A DNA stretch of 64,000 nt, from contig NZ_RIAX01000003.1 of the NCBI RefSeq assembly GCF_003719725.1, positions 248,001 through 312,000 of the forward strand. The letters run 5' to 3'. Shown in pieces: positions 8,595 to 17,699 of this stretch. The stretch's first letter is position 1, and each line of letters begins with the position of its first letter. A model generated the notes under the pieces. It saw nothing but the letters and a program-made list of their open reading frames with translations, searched no databases and was not told where the DNA came from. Position numbers and translations under genes: made by a program. This stretch comes from Planococcus salinus (GTDB lineage: Bacteria > Bacillota > Bacilli > Bacillales_A > Planococcaceae).

Positions 8595-9094
8595 TATCCT
8601 TCACTCCTTTGTGTAAATTGGAAAACCGGCAAGCCCCAATGCGGATCCGGACCGCGTTGAAGCTGCATATCATGTAATGGAAAAATAACATATTCAACTG
8701 TCACGGCCACCGGATTTTCCCCTTCTATAAAATGCCCGCCGTTTAACTGGCCGTCACAATCAATCATCATTCCATGAAAATGCACATCCACTTCCCCATT
8801 TTCTTTGTGTCCGACAAAACCGGTTCCTGATAAAAGTTCGACAGAGGAAGTGGAGCGCCTTTTTCCGGAATACCTTAGCTCTCCTTCTCCTTCTCCTCGC
8901 TCCAGTTGAAGAAAAGTAGCATATTTCAGTGAGCCGAAACATTGGAAATTCGCTGCTTGTATACCATAATGCACACACACTTCTTTGATTCCTTCGAACA
9001 AATCGACATCTTTCATCAAGCGGCCTGCTATCCGATGAGCGGTTCCATCATAAACTGCTTGAATGCGTTTGTTATCCAATGCTGATGCCCCCAT
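8594..9094 (-). CDS. PPC (DUF296) domain protein
   Basis: A protein of about 166 residues made of one PPC domain, a fold found in plant AT-hook proteins and in free-standing bacterial proteins. VDVHFHGMMIDCDG followed by GGHFIEGEN is the metal-binding-like His signature (HxH and a later His). Its biochemical role is not established. Here it is embedded between an SDR and a CoA ligase with overlapping reading frames, so it is probably made in step with the pathway enzymes. The start is uncertain: the ATG at 9094 has a weak ribosome site, while a TTG at 9079 has GGGGG at good spacing. Confidence 0.75.
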   Translation of the reverse strand: MGASALDNKRIQAVYDGTAHRIAGRLMKDVDLFEGIKEVCVHYGIQAANFQCFGSLKYATFLQLERGEGEGELRYSGKRRSTSSVELLSGTGFVGHKENGEVDVHFHGMMIDCDGQLNGGHFIEGENPVAVTVEYVIFPLHDMQLQRGPDPHWGLPVFQFTQRSEG

Positions 9095-9821
9095 CAACTT
9101 TCAGTACTTGTGAAGTCGTATAGCTGGCGTCTTTTGAAGCAAAATACATCACTGCGTTGGCAATATCATTCGGTTCGCCCATACGGTCGATAACTTGTTG
9201 GCTTGTATCGTATGGCACCCCTGCCGTAATAGCAGTAGCTGTAGCACCAGGAGCTACGGAATTGCATGTAATGCCGTACTTTCCAACTTCTTTTGCCACC
9301 CATTTTGTCAAAGCAATGATTCCGCCTTTCGAAGCTGCATAAGCAGGACCTGAACGGCCGTTTTTCTCATCACCGCCGGATACGACTCCTCCATTAAGCC
9401 CCGAAACCGAACTGATATTGATGATACGGCCATATCCTGCTTCTTTCATATGAGGATAAATGACCGCTTGTGTAAACAGGAAGGCCGCTTTCAAGTTGGT
9501 GTCCATATCGCGGTCCCACATTTCAAGCGTCATATCTTCCAAATCCAGACGGCTGGCAGTTCCGGCATTATTCACAAGGATATGAATCTCTCCGTACTTT
9601 TCAATGGTGCGATTGATGACCGCCTTAACAAATTCCGGATCACGAATATCCCCCAAACATTCCAAATACTCCGCATCACCGAGCATGCCGATGGTTTTTT
9701 CACAGGAATTCAAATCCACTAATACTACTCGCGCACCTTCGCTTGCCAGCTGTACAGCCACCGCCTGGCCAATCCCGCTTGCTGCTCCTGTTACAATGGC
9801 CACTTCGTTTTGCATTTTCAT
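9072..9821 (-). CDS. SDR-family NAD(P)-dependent oxidoreductase
   Basis: A 249-residue short-chain dehydrogenase. TGAASGIGQ near the N-terminus binds the nucleotide, NNAG is present, and the catalytic Ser-Tyr-Lys set is seen in INISSVSG and YAASKGG. A 10-15 residue insertion between Ser and Tyr (around SGGDEKNGRSG) is somewhat unusual. The start at 9821 follows GGGGAG at eight bases; an upstream frame extension overlaps the transporter stop. It probably oxidises a hydroxyacyl-CoA or free hydroxy acid. It overlaps the PPC gene. Confidence 0.87.
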   Translation of the reverse strand: MKMQNEVAIVTGAASGIGQAVAVQLASEGARVVLVDLNSCEKTIGMLGDAEYLECLGDIRDPEFVKAVINRTIEKYGEIHILVNNAGTASRLDLEDMTLEMWDRDMDTNLKAAFLFTQAVIYPHMKEAGYGRIINISSVSGLNGGVVSGGDEKNGRSGPAYAASKGGIIALTKWVAKEVGKYGITCNSVAPGATATAITAGVPYDTSQQVIDRMGEPNDIANAVMYFASKDASYTTSQVLKVDGGISIG

Positions 9822-9834
9822 TTCCCCATCTCCC

Positions 9835-11160
9835 CTATTCCACATTTAGTAAGTCCGGTAAGAACGTCGATATTGCCGGAATATATGTAATCATCAATAA
9901 TACGATAACCGCCGCAACCACAAATGGCACGACTCCCCTTGACATATCTACAATATTCGATTTTGAAATCCCCGCCGCTACGTATAAATTCAAACCGACA
10001 GGTGGCGTAAACAATCCGATGGCCAAGTTGACAACTACGAAAACTCCGAACACAGTCGGATCCACTTCTAAAAAGACTATGATTGGCAACAGAATCGGCA
10101 CAAAAATATATAAGGCTGAAATCGCGTCAATAAATGCCCCTGCGATCAACAGCAATACATTCAATAATAAGAGGATGATAATCGGGTTTGTTGTAAAGCC
10201 CATGATGCCCTCCGATATATCCCTCGCAATCTGTTCGGTTGTAATAATATACGCAAATACAGACGCCGCACTGACAATAATCATTACGACCGCTGTTTGG
10301 ATCGCCGCTTCTACAAAAATAGTGTATATTTTGGAAAAAGTATTTTTTCTGTTCATAATCATTCCAACCAGAAGCCCGTACACCACGGCCACAACTGCCG
10401 CTTCTGTCGGCGTGAAAAACCCGCCGTAAATACCTCCGAGGATAATTACCGGAATCATCAATCCGGGCAATGCGCCTAAAAATGCACGCCAACGCTCTTT
10501 TCCTGATGCTTTCTGGATCTCCACATCCTCGGGAACAATGAATTCCCCTTTTTTCATTTGCCTGGAGCGGATCATCATTGCTGTTACGACAAATGCCAAG
10601 CCCATCAATATCCCTGGAATTACTCCTGCAATAAACAACCGGCTGATGGTAATCGAAATCTGATCACCAGCTACTACTGCAAAAACGATAAAAGCAATAC
10701 TTGGTGGAATGACAATCCCAATCGCGCCAGAACTGGCTACCAGCGCACCAGCTGTTTCTTTCTTATAGCCATTTTTCACCATTGCAGGGATCAAGATGCC
10801 TCCGATTGCTGCAACTGTTGCTGGTCCTGAACCCGAAATAGCCGCAAAAAACAATGCGACAATCACTGTGACAAAAACAATGCCACTTTTCCTGTGGCCC
10901 ACCAGTGTTTGGGCAAAATCAATCAATCGCTTGGAAATCCCCACGTGCTCCATAATGACACCCGCCAAAATAAAAAAAGGAATTGCCAGCAATGTAAATT
11001 TTGCAATACTGGTGTACATGATATCTGTCACCATTTCCAAACCAAAAATTCCACCGGAAGTCACCAATACAGCAATGGATGAAACACCTAATGAAATGGC
11101 TATTGGAACGCGCAGGAACACCAGCGCGAAAAACAAACCAAATAATAATAACCCGATCAC
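9835..11160 (-). CDS. TRAP transporter large permease (DctM type)
   Basis: A 441-residue membrane protein with about 12 hydrophobic segments, typical of the DctM subunit that moves an organic acid with sodium. GSGPATVAAIGGILIPAM and the internal repeat motif FTPTEAAVVAVVYG are DctM signatures. It starts in an ATGA overlap with the DctQ gene and belongs to the P-Q-M set of this operon. Substrate specificity lies with the binding protein and is unknown, but neighbouring glcDF suggests a hydroxycarboxylate. Confidence 0.93.
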   Translation of the reverse strand: MIGLLLFGLFFALVFLRVPIAISLGVSSIAVLVTSGGIFGLEMVTDIMYTSIAKFTLLAIPFFILAGVIMEHVGISKRLIDFAQTLVGHRKSGIVFVTVIVALFFAAISGSGPATVAAIGGILIPAMVKNGYKKETAGALVASSGAIGIVIPPSIAFIVFAVVAGDQISITISRLFIAGVIPGILMGLAFVVTAMMIRSRQMKKGEFIVPEDVEIQKASGKERWRAFLGALPGLMIPVIILGGIYGGFFTPTEAAVVAVVYGLLVGMIMNRKNTFSKIYTIFVEAAIQTAVVMIIVSAASVFAYIITTEQIARDISEGIMGFTTNPIIILLLLNVLLLIAGAFIDAISALYIFVPILLPIIVFLEVDPTVFGVFVVVNLAIGLFTPPVGLNLYVAAGISKSNIVDMSRGVVPFVVAAVIVLLMITYIPAISTFLPDLLNVE

Positions 11161-11648
11161 AGCGTTTCATCTCCTTCCAGTTTTCCTGACCCCATACTTT
11201 TCAACTCTTCAACACAAACTTGAATGGTTCTGATCACGCACAAAAAAGCACCGGCTGGCAAGGCGGAAGACAATACCCATTGAGGCCATCCCAATGAAGG
11301 CGTTTTTTGTCCCATGTCCATTTGAAACTGGACCATCTGTATGCCATACCACAACAAGACCCCGAACAAGAGCAGGCCCATCAATGCTGAAAACACTACC
11401 AAGGCCTTTTTTATCCCTCTGTTCATTCGGTCAAACAGCAAAGTAAAGCCGAGGTGCGCGTAACGTCGCACACCTGCAGCTGTTCCAACAAATGTTAATA
11501 ATACAAAAAGGTTGATGGTGATTTCTTCTGTAAATGAAAGGGAGATATTAATCAGATTTCGTGAAACGATATTCGAAAACGCAATGATTGTCATCACCAA
11601 AAAGGAAATGAACAAAATCACCTCTTCAAGATAATTCAAAAACTTCAA
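11157..11648 (-). CDS. TRAP transporter small permease (DctQ type)
   Basis: A 163-residue protein with four hydrophobic segments, the DctQ scaffold of a TRAP transporter. The start is a TTG with AGGGGG eight bases upstream. It lies between the binding protein (13 bases away) and DctM (4-base overlap), the standard P-Q-M order. SRNLINISLSFTEEITINLF resembles the conserved N-terminal DctQ segment with the EE pair. Confidence 0.88.
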   Translation of the reverse strand: MKFLNYLEEVILFISFLVMTIIAFSNIVSRNLINISLSFTEEITINLFVLLTFVGTAAGVRRYAHLGFTLLFDRMNRGIKKALVVFSALMGLLLFGVLLWYGIQMVQFQMDMGQKTPSLGWPQWVLSSALPAGAFLCVIRTIQVCVEELKSMGSGKLEGDETL

Positions 11649-11661
11649 TCAAGTAACCCCC

Positions 11662-12684
11662 TTATTCACCCTGAAAAGCGCTTAATAGATCGGCACCCCA
11701 AACGTCCGTATACTGCTCGTAGATAGGCTGTACCGCTTCTTTGAATTGAGCAATTTCTTCTTCTGTCGGTGTATAGATCTGCATACCTGCAGCTTCCAGC
11801 TCTTCAATTTGCTGAGCTTCTTTTTCGCGGGCGATTTCCACCTGGTAATCTGCTGCTTCTTTACCAAGACGGTCAAACAACTCCTGGTCTTCCTCGCTCA
11901 TGGAATCATACAATTTCTTGTTCATCCCCAAAACCAATGGGTCGTATGAATAATTCCACAGCGTCATGTAATCCTGTACTTCGTTCAGTTTTGAAGAATG
12001 GATAACATCCACCGGGTTTTCCTGGCCGTCAATTGTCCCTTGCTGCAACGCCGTAAAGACTTCTGAGAACGTCATCGTTTGCGGGTCAGTACCGAGTTCC
12101 CGGTAAAGGTCTGTGTACATTGTGATTCCAGGGATGCGGATTTTCAATCCAGCCAAATCCTCCGGTGTTTTTACTTCCAATTTGCTGTTCGTCAATTGAC
12201 GGAAGCCGTTTTGTCCATATCCCAGTGCATGGACGCCTTTTTCAGCTAAAATTTCTTTCAGCATTTCCCCGCCTTCTCCGTTGAATACCGGATCGACTTC
12301 GTCTGTGTTGTTAAACAGGAACGGTGCACTCGCTACACCAAAACGGTCATCCAAAATGGAGTAAATGATCGTTGAGTTGAATGTCAAGTCGATGGACCCT
12401 TTCGCCAGTCCTTCTACCGCTTTCCCTGAATCCCCACCGGACAATTGTTCGTTGCCGTATAGCTCAAGATTGATGCGTCCATCACTTTCTTCCGCCAAAT
12501 CTTCTTTCAGCTTTTCAGCAGCTTCATACCAAGTGGAAGACTCCGAGACCGTTACGGACATCTTTAAATCATACTGTTGGCCTTCTGCGCTTGCATCATT
12601 TTCTGCCTCTTCTGAACCACATGCTCCCAAGATCAATGCTGCCGATAAACCCAATGCTGCTGTACCAAACTTCTTTTTCAACAT
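11662..12684 (-). CDS. TRAP transporter substrate-binding lipoprotein (DctP type)
   Basis: A 340-residue extracytoplasmic solute receptor. A lysine-rich start, a hydrophobic core and the lipobox LGAC (Cys22) mark a lipoprotein anchored on the outer face of the membrane. The DctP signature appears as LKIRIPGITMYTDLYRELG followed by the conserved Arg region that clamps a carboxylate. It is encoded six bases after glcF, which ties import to the GlcDF oxidase. The likely ligand is a 2-hydroxy acid or related carboxylate. Confidence 0.92.
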   Translation of the reverse strand: MLKKKFGTAALGLSAALILGACGSEEAENDASAEGQQYDLKMSVTVSESSTWYEAAEKLKEDLAEESDGRINLELYGNEQLSGGDSGKAVEGLAKGSIDLTFNSTIIYSILDDRFGVASAPFLFNNTDEVDPVFNGEGGEMLKEILAEKGVHALGYGQNGFRQLTNSKLEVKTPEDLAGLKIRIPGITMYTDLYRELGTDPQTMTFSEVFTALQQGTIDGQENPVDVIHSSKLNEVQDYMTLWNYSYDPLVLGMNKKLYDSMSEEDQELFDRLGKEAADYQVEIAREKEAQQIEELEAAGMQIYTPTEEEIAQFKEAVQPIYEQYTDVWGADLLSAFQGE

Positions 12685-12690
12685 TCTCTT

Positions 12691-14028
12691 TCACCCCTGT
12701 TTTTGTTTTTTGTGGATTGCTTCATGTAAAAAATCGACGATATGGACTGCCTGCATTTCTTTCTCCAATCCTTCCCGCTGGATGCCTACCTGCATTTGCA
12801 TCAAACATCCCGGATTCGAAGTAACAACTTTTGCCGGTTGCAGCTCTTTCACTCCCTTCATCTTCGAGTCAAGGATGCGCCTGGCCATTTCCGGCTGCAG
12901 CAAATTATATATCCCAGCCGATCCGCAACAGCTTTCCGCATCGATCAATTCTTTATATTCAAAGCCCGGTGCATCTTCCAAAAGAGACCTTGGCTCTAAA
13001 AACACTTTGTTTACATTCCGTAAATGACAGGAATCCTGGTATGTGACGATTCCTGCTTCTTCAGACTCTAATTCCTTCAAACGGGCGTTTAAACCAAGTT
13101 TTACGAATAAAGAAGAGATATCAGTCATCTTCCTTGAAAAGCGGGCTGCTTTTTCCGCGTACTCGCTGTCTGCCTGCAAATGTTTCTCGTATTCGCTCAG
13201 AAACGCTCCACAGCCGCCGGCATTGTTGACAATGTAATCATAATCATCCGAGTCGAATGCATCGATATTCGCCTTCGCATTCCGCACTCCTTTGTCGAGC
13301 TCCCCACTATGGCCATGCAGAGCCCCGCAGCATTGCTGCTCTTTAGGAATGGTCACTTCAGCTCCCAGCCATTCGAGCATTTCGATGGTTTTGCGGTTTG
13401 TTTCCTGGAATAATGTATCCATCAGACATCCTGTAAAAAATGCGACTTTTGTGGTCGCCGTTTTTGACGGGTTACCCCTTTTCTTTTCCCTTTTCTTTTT
13501 CTTCTCAACGGCCGGCAGCACACCTTCCATTTCCTTCATAAACGGCGGGAAGAGATCCAGAAAACCGATTTTCCTCGTTGCTTTTTGCAAACCGGATTTT
13601 TGGTAAAACTGAATCAGCTTAACGGTTCCGGCCATTTTCTTTTGATCAGCGAATATTCCATCAAACGCAGCTTTTCGTGCGGTTTTTTCGACGAACTTCT
13701 TCGGCTTAACTTGCTGGATGGCAATGCGTGTTTCTTCGATCAAAGCACCATACTGAACCCCCGCCGGGCAGGCCGGTTCGCATGCCCGACAGCCGAGACA
13801 CATGTCGAAGGAATCTTCCACAGAACCATCCCATACCACATCACCATCCCGCATCGCTTTCATCAAAGCAATTCTCCCACGCGGCGAATGGGTTTCATCA
13901 TTATTCGTGGCCAAATAAGTCGGACAGGCGGATAAGCAAAAACCGCAGCGCATGCAATCTGTCAAATACTCCTCGTTGACATTTTCAACAAAAGAATCCT
14001 TCATTTTTTGCTGAATGGCACTAACCAC
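12691..14028 (-). CDS. glcF: Glycolate oxidase-type iron-sulfur subunit
   Basis: A 445-residue electron-transfer subunit. Two [4Fe-4S] motifs (Cys25-x2-Cys28-x2-Cys31-x3-Cys35 and Cys77-x2-Cys80-x2-Cys83-x3-Cys87) are followed by two CCG domains (CCGALHG and CCGSAGIY), the GlcF/LutA-like layout. It passes electrons from the FAD subunit to the quinone pool. The GTG start overlaps the end of glcD by eight bases. A stretch of Lys/Arg (EKKKKREKKRG, about residue 175) is an unusual basic linker. The gene pair and the cdaR upstream match the ysfB-ysfC-ysfD arrangement of B. subtilis. Confidence 0.9.
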   Translation of the reverse strand: MVSAIQQKMKDSFVENVNEEYLTDCMRCGFCLSACPTYLATNNDETHSPRGRIALMKAMRDGDVVWDGSVEDSFDMCLGCRACEPACPAGVQYGALIEETRIAIQQVKPKKFVEKTARKAAFDGIFADQKKMAGTVKLIQFYQKSGLQKATRKIGFLDLFPPFMKEMEGVLPAVEKKKKREKKRGNPSKTATTKVAFFTGCLMDTLFQETNRKTIEMLEWLGAEVTIPKEQQCCGALHGHSGELDKGVRNAKANIDAFDSDDYDYIVNNAGGCGAFLSEYEKHLQADSEYAEKAARFSRKMTDISSLFVKLGLNARLKELESEEAGIVTYQDSCHLRNVNKVFLEPRSLLEDAPGFEYKELIDAESCCGSAGIYNLLQPEMARRILDSKMKGVKELQPAKVVTSNPGCLMQMQVGIQREGLEKEMQAVHIVDFLHEAIHKKQKQG

Positions 14029-15433
14029 TGTGAACCACCAGCCTTTTCTTCGTTTCTTTCGCGAAGACTTTTCCAGGGTTCATGATATTCAATGGGTCGA
14101 CGGCTTGCTTGATGTGCTTCATCAAATCAATGCCTGCTGTCCCAAGCTTCCATTCGAGATAAGGAGATTTCATTTCTCCTACTCCATGCTCACCGGTAAT
14201 GGTGCCACCAAGTTCAATCGCCGTATGGAAAATTTCATCCAGGGCATGCTCGACACGCTCCATTTCTTCTTTGTCCCGTGCATCGGTCAAACAAGTGGGA
14301 TGCAGATTGCCGTCACCGGCATGTCCGAATGTATTGATCTGGACATTGTACTTAGCGGCGATTTCCTGGATTGCTTTCACCATAGTGGCGATTTGCGAAC
14401 GCGGTACTGTGGCATCTTCCAAAATGGTCGTCGGCCGCTTGCGGGACAATGCCGATAAAGCGACACGTCTGCCTGTTTTCAACTCCTCAGCCTGCTTTTC
14501 CGAAGTTGCCAGAATCGCCGATGTGGCTCCTTGCTGCTCTGCAATCCCGATCATTGTTTGAATATCCCGCGCCACCTGTTCTTCTGTACCGTCCTGTTCC
14601 ATCAGCAGCATCGCTTCCGCGTCTCTGGGGAGTCCAATTGACATGAAATCCTCTACTGCATGAATGGTGCCTTTATCCATAAACTCTAATGTAACGGGTA
14701 TAATTTTATTGGCGATAATGGCCGAAACGGTTTTCGCTGCATCTTCCAATGAATTAAAATAAGCAATCCCAGTTTTTTTAATGGCCGGAAGCGGAATCAG
14801 CTTTAAGGTGATTTCTGTAATAATGCCGAGCGTCCCTTCCGCACCTACCATCAATGACAACAGGTCATAGCCTGCCACATCTTTTGCCAGCTTGCCGCCA
14901 AGCTTCATAATTTCACCATTTGGCATCACTACTGTCATAGCTTTCACGTAATCTTTAGTGACCCCGTATTTCAAACCTCTCAGTCCTCCGGAGTTTTCGC
15001 TGACATTGCCTCCAATGGTTGAGATTTTCATTGAACTGGGATCAGGTGGATAAAACAATCCGTGCTTTTCAACAAACAAACATAAATCTTGGGTGATGAC
15101 TCCCGGCTGGACTGTGACAGTCAGGTTTTCTTCGTCCAATTCGAGGATTTTTTTCATATTATTAAACAGAATGACAACACCGCCTTGCGTCGGCACTGTT
15201 CCCGCCGCTAAGTTTGTACCGGACCCCCTTGATATGATGGGTATTTGGCTTTTCTCGCACAGTTTAACAATATCGGCTATTTCCTCGGTGCTTGATGGAG
15301 AAAGAACCAAATCGGGTTTTGCCTGAAAGTTCGCCGTTGCATCATACGAGTAAGCAAGCAATTGTGCCTGGGAATGTTTTGTATTAGCTTCCCCCACAAT
15401 TGACAAAAAAGGTTTTGTAGCTTCCAGTTCCAC
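14021..15433 (-). CDS. glcD: FAD-linked glycolate oxidase subunit GlcD
   Basis: A 470-residue FAD-binding oxidase of the vanillyl-alcohol oxidase fold. ISRGSGTNLAAG (about residues 68-79) is the FAD-binding PP-loop and the C-terminal GEHGVGEMKSPYLEWKLG is the conserved substrate/FAD lid. It oxidises a 2-hydroxy acid such as D-lactate or glycolate to the 2-oxo acid; which one is unknown. The GTG start has AAAGGAGG upstream. It is the first gene of a ten-gene operon that also carries the TRAP transporter, so the oxidised acid may be the transported one. Confidence 0.9.
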   Translation of the reverse strand: MELEATKPFLSIVGEANTKHSQAQLLAYSYDATANFQAKPDLVLSPSSTEEIADIVKLCEKSQIPIISRGSGTNLAAGTVPTQGGVVILFNNMKKILELDEENLTVTVQPGVITQDLCLFVEKHGLFYPPDPSSMKISTIGGNVSENSGGLRGLKYGVTKDYVKAMTVVMPNGEIMKLGGKLAKDVAGYDLLSLMVGAEGTLGIITEITLKLIPLPAIKKTGIAYFNSLEDAAKTVSAIIANKIIPVTLEFMDKGTIHAVEDFMSIGLPRDAEAMLLMEQDGTEEQVARDIQTMIGIAEQQGATSAILATSEKQAEELKTGRRVALSALSRKRPTTILEDATVPRSQIATMVKAIQEIAAKYNVQINTFGHAGDGNLHPTCLTDARDKEEMERVEHALDEIFHTAIELGGTITGEHGVGEMKSPYLEWKLGTAGIDLMKHIKQAVDPLNIMNPGKVFAKETKKRLVVHSG

Positions 15434-15490
15434 TTTTCCGCCTCCTTTCCCGAAGGTTTTAACTAATGATAATATTCAAACTCTTTTTAC

Positions 15491-15506
15491 TCTATGGATA
15501 TATAGA
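15491..15506. promoter_or_regulatory. TCTAT-N6-ATAGA dyad upstream of glcD
   Basis: TCTAT (15491-15495) and ATAGA (15502-15506) form a short inverted repeat about 60 bases upstream of the glcD start. It is a candidate operator, for example for the adjacent CdaR protein. The sequence is AT-rich, so a chance repeat is quite possible. No convincing sigma-A promoter was found in this gap. Confidence 0.25.
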
Positions 15507-15544
15507 CAAAATTCGACATGCTTCCCTCTGTTTTTTTGTACAAA

Positions 15545-15577
15545 AAAACAAAAAGACACTCTGCAGGTCAGAGTGTC
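15545..15577 (-). terminator. Intrinsic terminator after cdaR
   Basis: GACACTCTG (15555-15563) and CAGAGTGTC (15569-15577) form a 9-bp stem with a 5-base loop, followed on the minus strand by TTTTTGTTTTTTT. The stem overlaps the last bases of the cdaR-like gene and separates it from glcD. Confidence 0.92.
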
Positions 15578-16667
15578 ATGATTTCCGTAACAAACGGATG
15601 GCAGTATAAAGAATCGCAATGTCGTTGTTATCCGTCAGATCCACATTCAAAAGCGATTCGATTTTGCCCAAACGATAACTTAACGTATTTTTGTGGATGT
15701 GAAGTTCCTCCGCCACTTCTTTCAGGGATTTCTTTTTCTGAATCCAAACTTCCAAGTTGTGGAGCAGTTCCTTTTCTTTTAACAAAGGAGCAATGGTTCT
15801 ATTTAAAAATTCCTTCCGTACTTCAAGTGGGATGGAATGATACAGCAGCTCCAATTTCAAATCTTCCTCGAAAATCATTTCTCCCTGCAAAGCGGATACA
15901 GAAACAGCCATCTCTGCTTGTTTAAAAGATTCGCCCAATTTGTCAAAACTTGTGACGTTGCCAATCCCGATCGGCAATTTCCTTCCGGCCTTTTTCTCCA
16001 TCTTTCTTGAAAGACCTTTTAAACTTTCGCACAATTGATGTTTCGGAATGTTCGGCAACAGCAACACCAGTTTTTCCAATCCCCACCTGAATATTTTCAG
16101 CTCCGGATGAATGGTTTGCATTTTCAGGAGGTTTTCGACATCCGCAATTTCCCATTGTTGAAAAGTTTGGATCAGTGCCACCCGCTCATACTGTGAAATT
16201 TCCATATTGATCATTCGAGCCCGGTCTTCGATAACTTCCCTGTCTGCTTCCGCAGTTATCAAATCAAAAAAGAAAAATTCAATTTCACGAATGCCCCGTT
16301 CTTTCTCCTGGCGGGACATAAAATCCGTAATGAACAATTCTGCCACTTTGCGCACCAACTTAGCGTATTTCTCAACTTCAGAAAGCGTCCCTGTTACACC
16401 CAAAACGCCAATGGGAATACCGGCGATAATGATGGGCATGACAATTCCTGGCTTTACGCCTCTCAGTTTCTCGCACATCTCCTTCGTCATATGTATTTCC
16501 TGCTGATTTTTCATTGAAAGTGCTGCTCCTTCATGATAAGAGTTCAGCCTTACCGGATCGGTACTTGCCACCACAAATCCGTTTTTATCCGTCACTATTA
16601 CATTTTTGTCAATCAGTGAAGAAAGCTCCTGGACGATCCGAGCTCCAAAATCTTCAAAATCAATCAT
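15576..16667 (-). CDS. CdaR-family (sugar diacid) regulator
   Basis: A 363-residue regulator. The N-terminal half (about residues 1-130) is the sugar-diacid recognition domain, starting FEDFGARIVQELSSLIDKNV. The C-terminus carries a PucR/CdaR-type helix-turn-helix, LKEVAEELHIHKNTLSYRLG (about residues 320-339). The start at 16667 follows AAAGGAGG. CdaR proteins sense small acids such as glycerate or glucarate. It lies directly upstream of glcD, in the same direction but behind its own terminator, and is the probable activator of the glcDF operon, as proposed for ysfB in B. subtilis. Confidence 0.87.
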   Translation of the reverse strand: MIDFEDFGARIVQELSSLIDKNVIVTDKNGFVVASTDPVRLNSYHEGAALSMKNQQEIHMTKEMCEKLRGVKPGIVMPIIIAGIPIGVLGVTGTLSEVEKYAKLVRKVAELFITDFMSRQEKERGIREIEFFFFDLITAEADREVIEDRARMINMEISQYERVALIQTFQQWEIADVENLLKMQTIHPELKIFRWGLEKLVLLLPNIPKHQLCESLKGLSRKMEKKAGRKLPIGIGNVTSFDKLGESFKQAEMAVSVSALQGEMIFEEDLKLELLYHSIPLEVRKEFLNRTIAPLLKEKELLHNLEVWIQKKKSLKEVAEELHIHKNTLSYRLGKIESLLNVDLTDNNDIAILYTAIRLLRKS

Positions 16668-16812
16668 ATCCTCGCCTCCTTTCCAGATCAATTAAGACCT
16701 TCCGGCACTTTAATATTTTTCATTATAGTGACAATCTATTGAATCCTCCACCCTTTGTACAGACAAACATGAATACTTTCCCGAATTTCCGGCTTTCTCC
16801 GAGACATGCGAA

Positions 16813-16849
16813 TAAAAAAAGCTCGGAAGCTCCTTCAGAGTTTCCGAAC
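16813..16849 (-). terminator. Intrinsic terminator after second IclR gene
   Basis: On the minus strand an imperfect stem (TTCGGAA...TTCCGAG with one inner mismatch, loop around TGAA) is followed by TTTTTTT. It ends the dehydrogenase-IclR transcript 35 bases after the IclR stop codon and insulates cdaR. Confidence 0.88.
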
Positions 16850-16883
16850 TGTTTGACAGGATAAATATGGATGACCATAATGA

Positions 16884-17642
16884 TTACCCCTTATACCCTA
16901 AATCTTTTGAAATATTAGCGGCAGTTTCTCTCATTTTTTCGATAATGACCGCTTTTGTATCTTTATTGAATTTGATTGCAGGAACACTGACAACCAATGC
17001 AGCGATCACATTGCCATTATGGTCCATAAGCGGGAACGAAAACCCTGCCGTATCAGGATAGATCTCTGCACGGCTATGAGAGTAACCTTGAAGCCTTATT
17101 TTCTCCAACTCTTCAGCCAACACAGCTTTATCCGTTATTGTATTGTCAGTGACTTTTTTCAGTTCTGTCCGCTCCAGAAATTCAGCGATTTTCTTTGGTC
17201 CTGAATAGGCAAGAAGCAACTTAGGACCCGACCCTAAATAGAGAGGAGTCCGCCCTCCTACCCTGCTGTAAAGGCGGATATGTTTTTTGCTTTCTATTTT
17301 TTCCACATAGACGGCTTCTTCTCCTTCTAAAACCGCTAAATGGACTGCTTCGTTTAATTGTTGGTTCAACTGCTGCATGTGGGGCAAGGCAATCTTTCGA
17401 AAATCCAGTTGGTCTGCCACGTAGCTTCCTAACTCCAATAGCTTCAATCCCAAGCGGTATTTCACATCATGACTGGTATGCTTCGTTTTTGTCAAAAATC
17501 CGCTTGCTTCCAGTGATGAAATCAGACGGTATGTGGTGGGTTTTGGCATTTTGTCCAGTGTGGCCAATTCGGCAAGTGTCAGCTCTGGATGTTCTTTGAA
17601 ATAATCCAGTAACTGCAAGGCTTTGATAACGCTTTGGTTCAT
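16884..17642 (-). CDS. IclR-family transcriptional regulator
   Basis: A 252-residue regulator with an N-terminal winged helix (LAELATLDKMPKPTTYRLIS, about residues 22-41) and the IclR effector domain (AVYVEKIESKKHIRLYSRVG). It has GGGAGG ten bases before the ATG. It follows the tartrate-type dehydrogenase by 57 bases and is probably cotranscribed with it. It differs clearly from the first IclR protein of this window, so the two are unlikely to be recent duplicates. Its target is probably the dehydrogenase or a neighbouring operon. Confidence 0.87.
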   Translation of the reverse strand: MNQSVIKALQLLDYFKEHPELTLAELATLDKMPKPTTYRLISSLEASGFLTKTKHTSHDVKYRLGLKLLELGSYVADQLDFRKIALPHMQQLNQQLNEAVHLAVLEGEEAVYVEKIESKKHIRLYSRVGGRTPLYLGSGPKLLLAYSGPKKIAEFLERTELKKVTDNTITDKAVLAEELEKIRLQGYSHSRAEIYPDTAGFSFPLMDHNGNVIAALVVSVPAIKFNKDTKAVIIEKMRETAANISKDLGYKG

Positions 17643-17699
17643 AAATTAGTAGCCTCCCTGAATTATATGAGTACGTAAAAGAGCCGATAAAAAGCAGGT

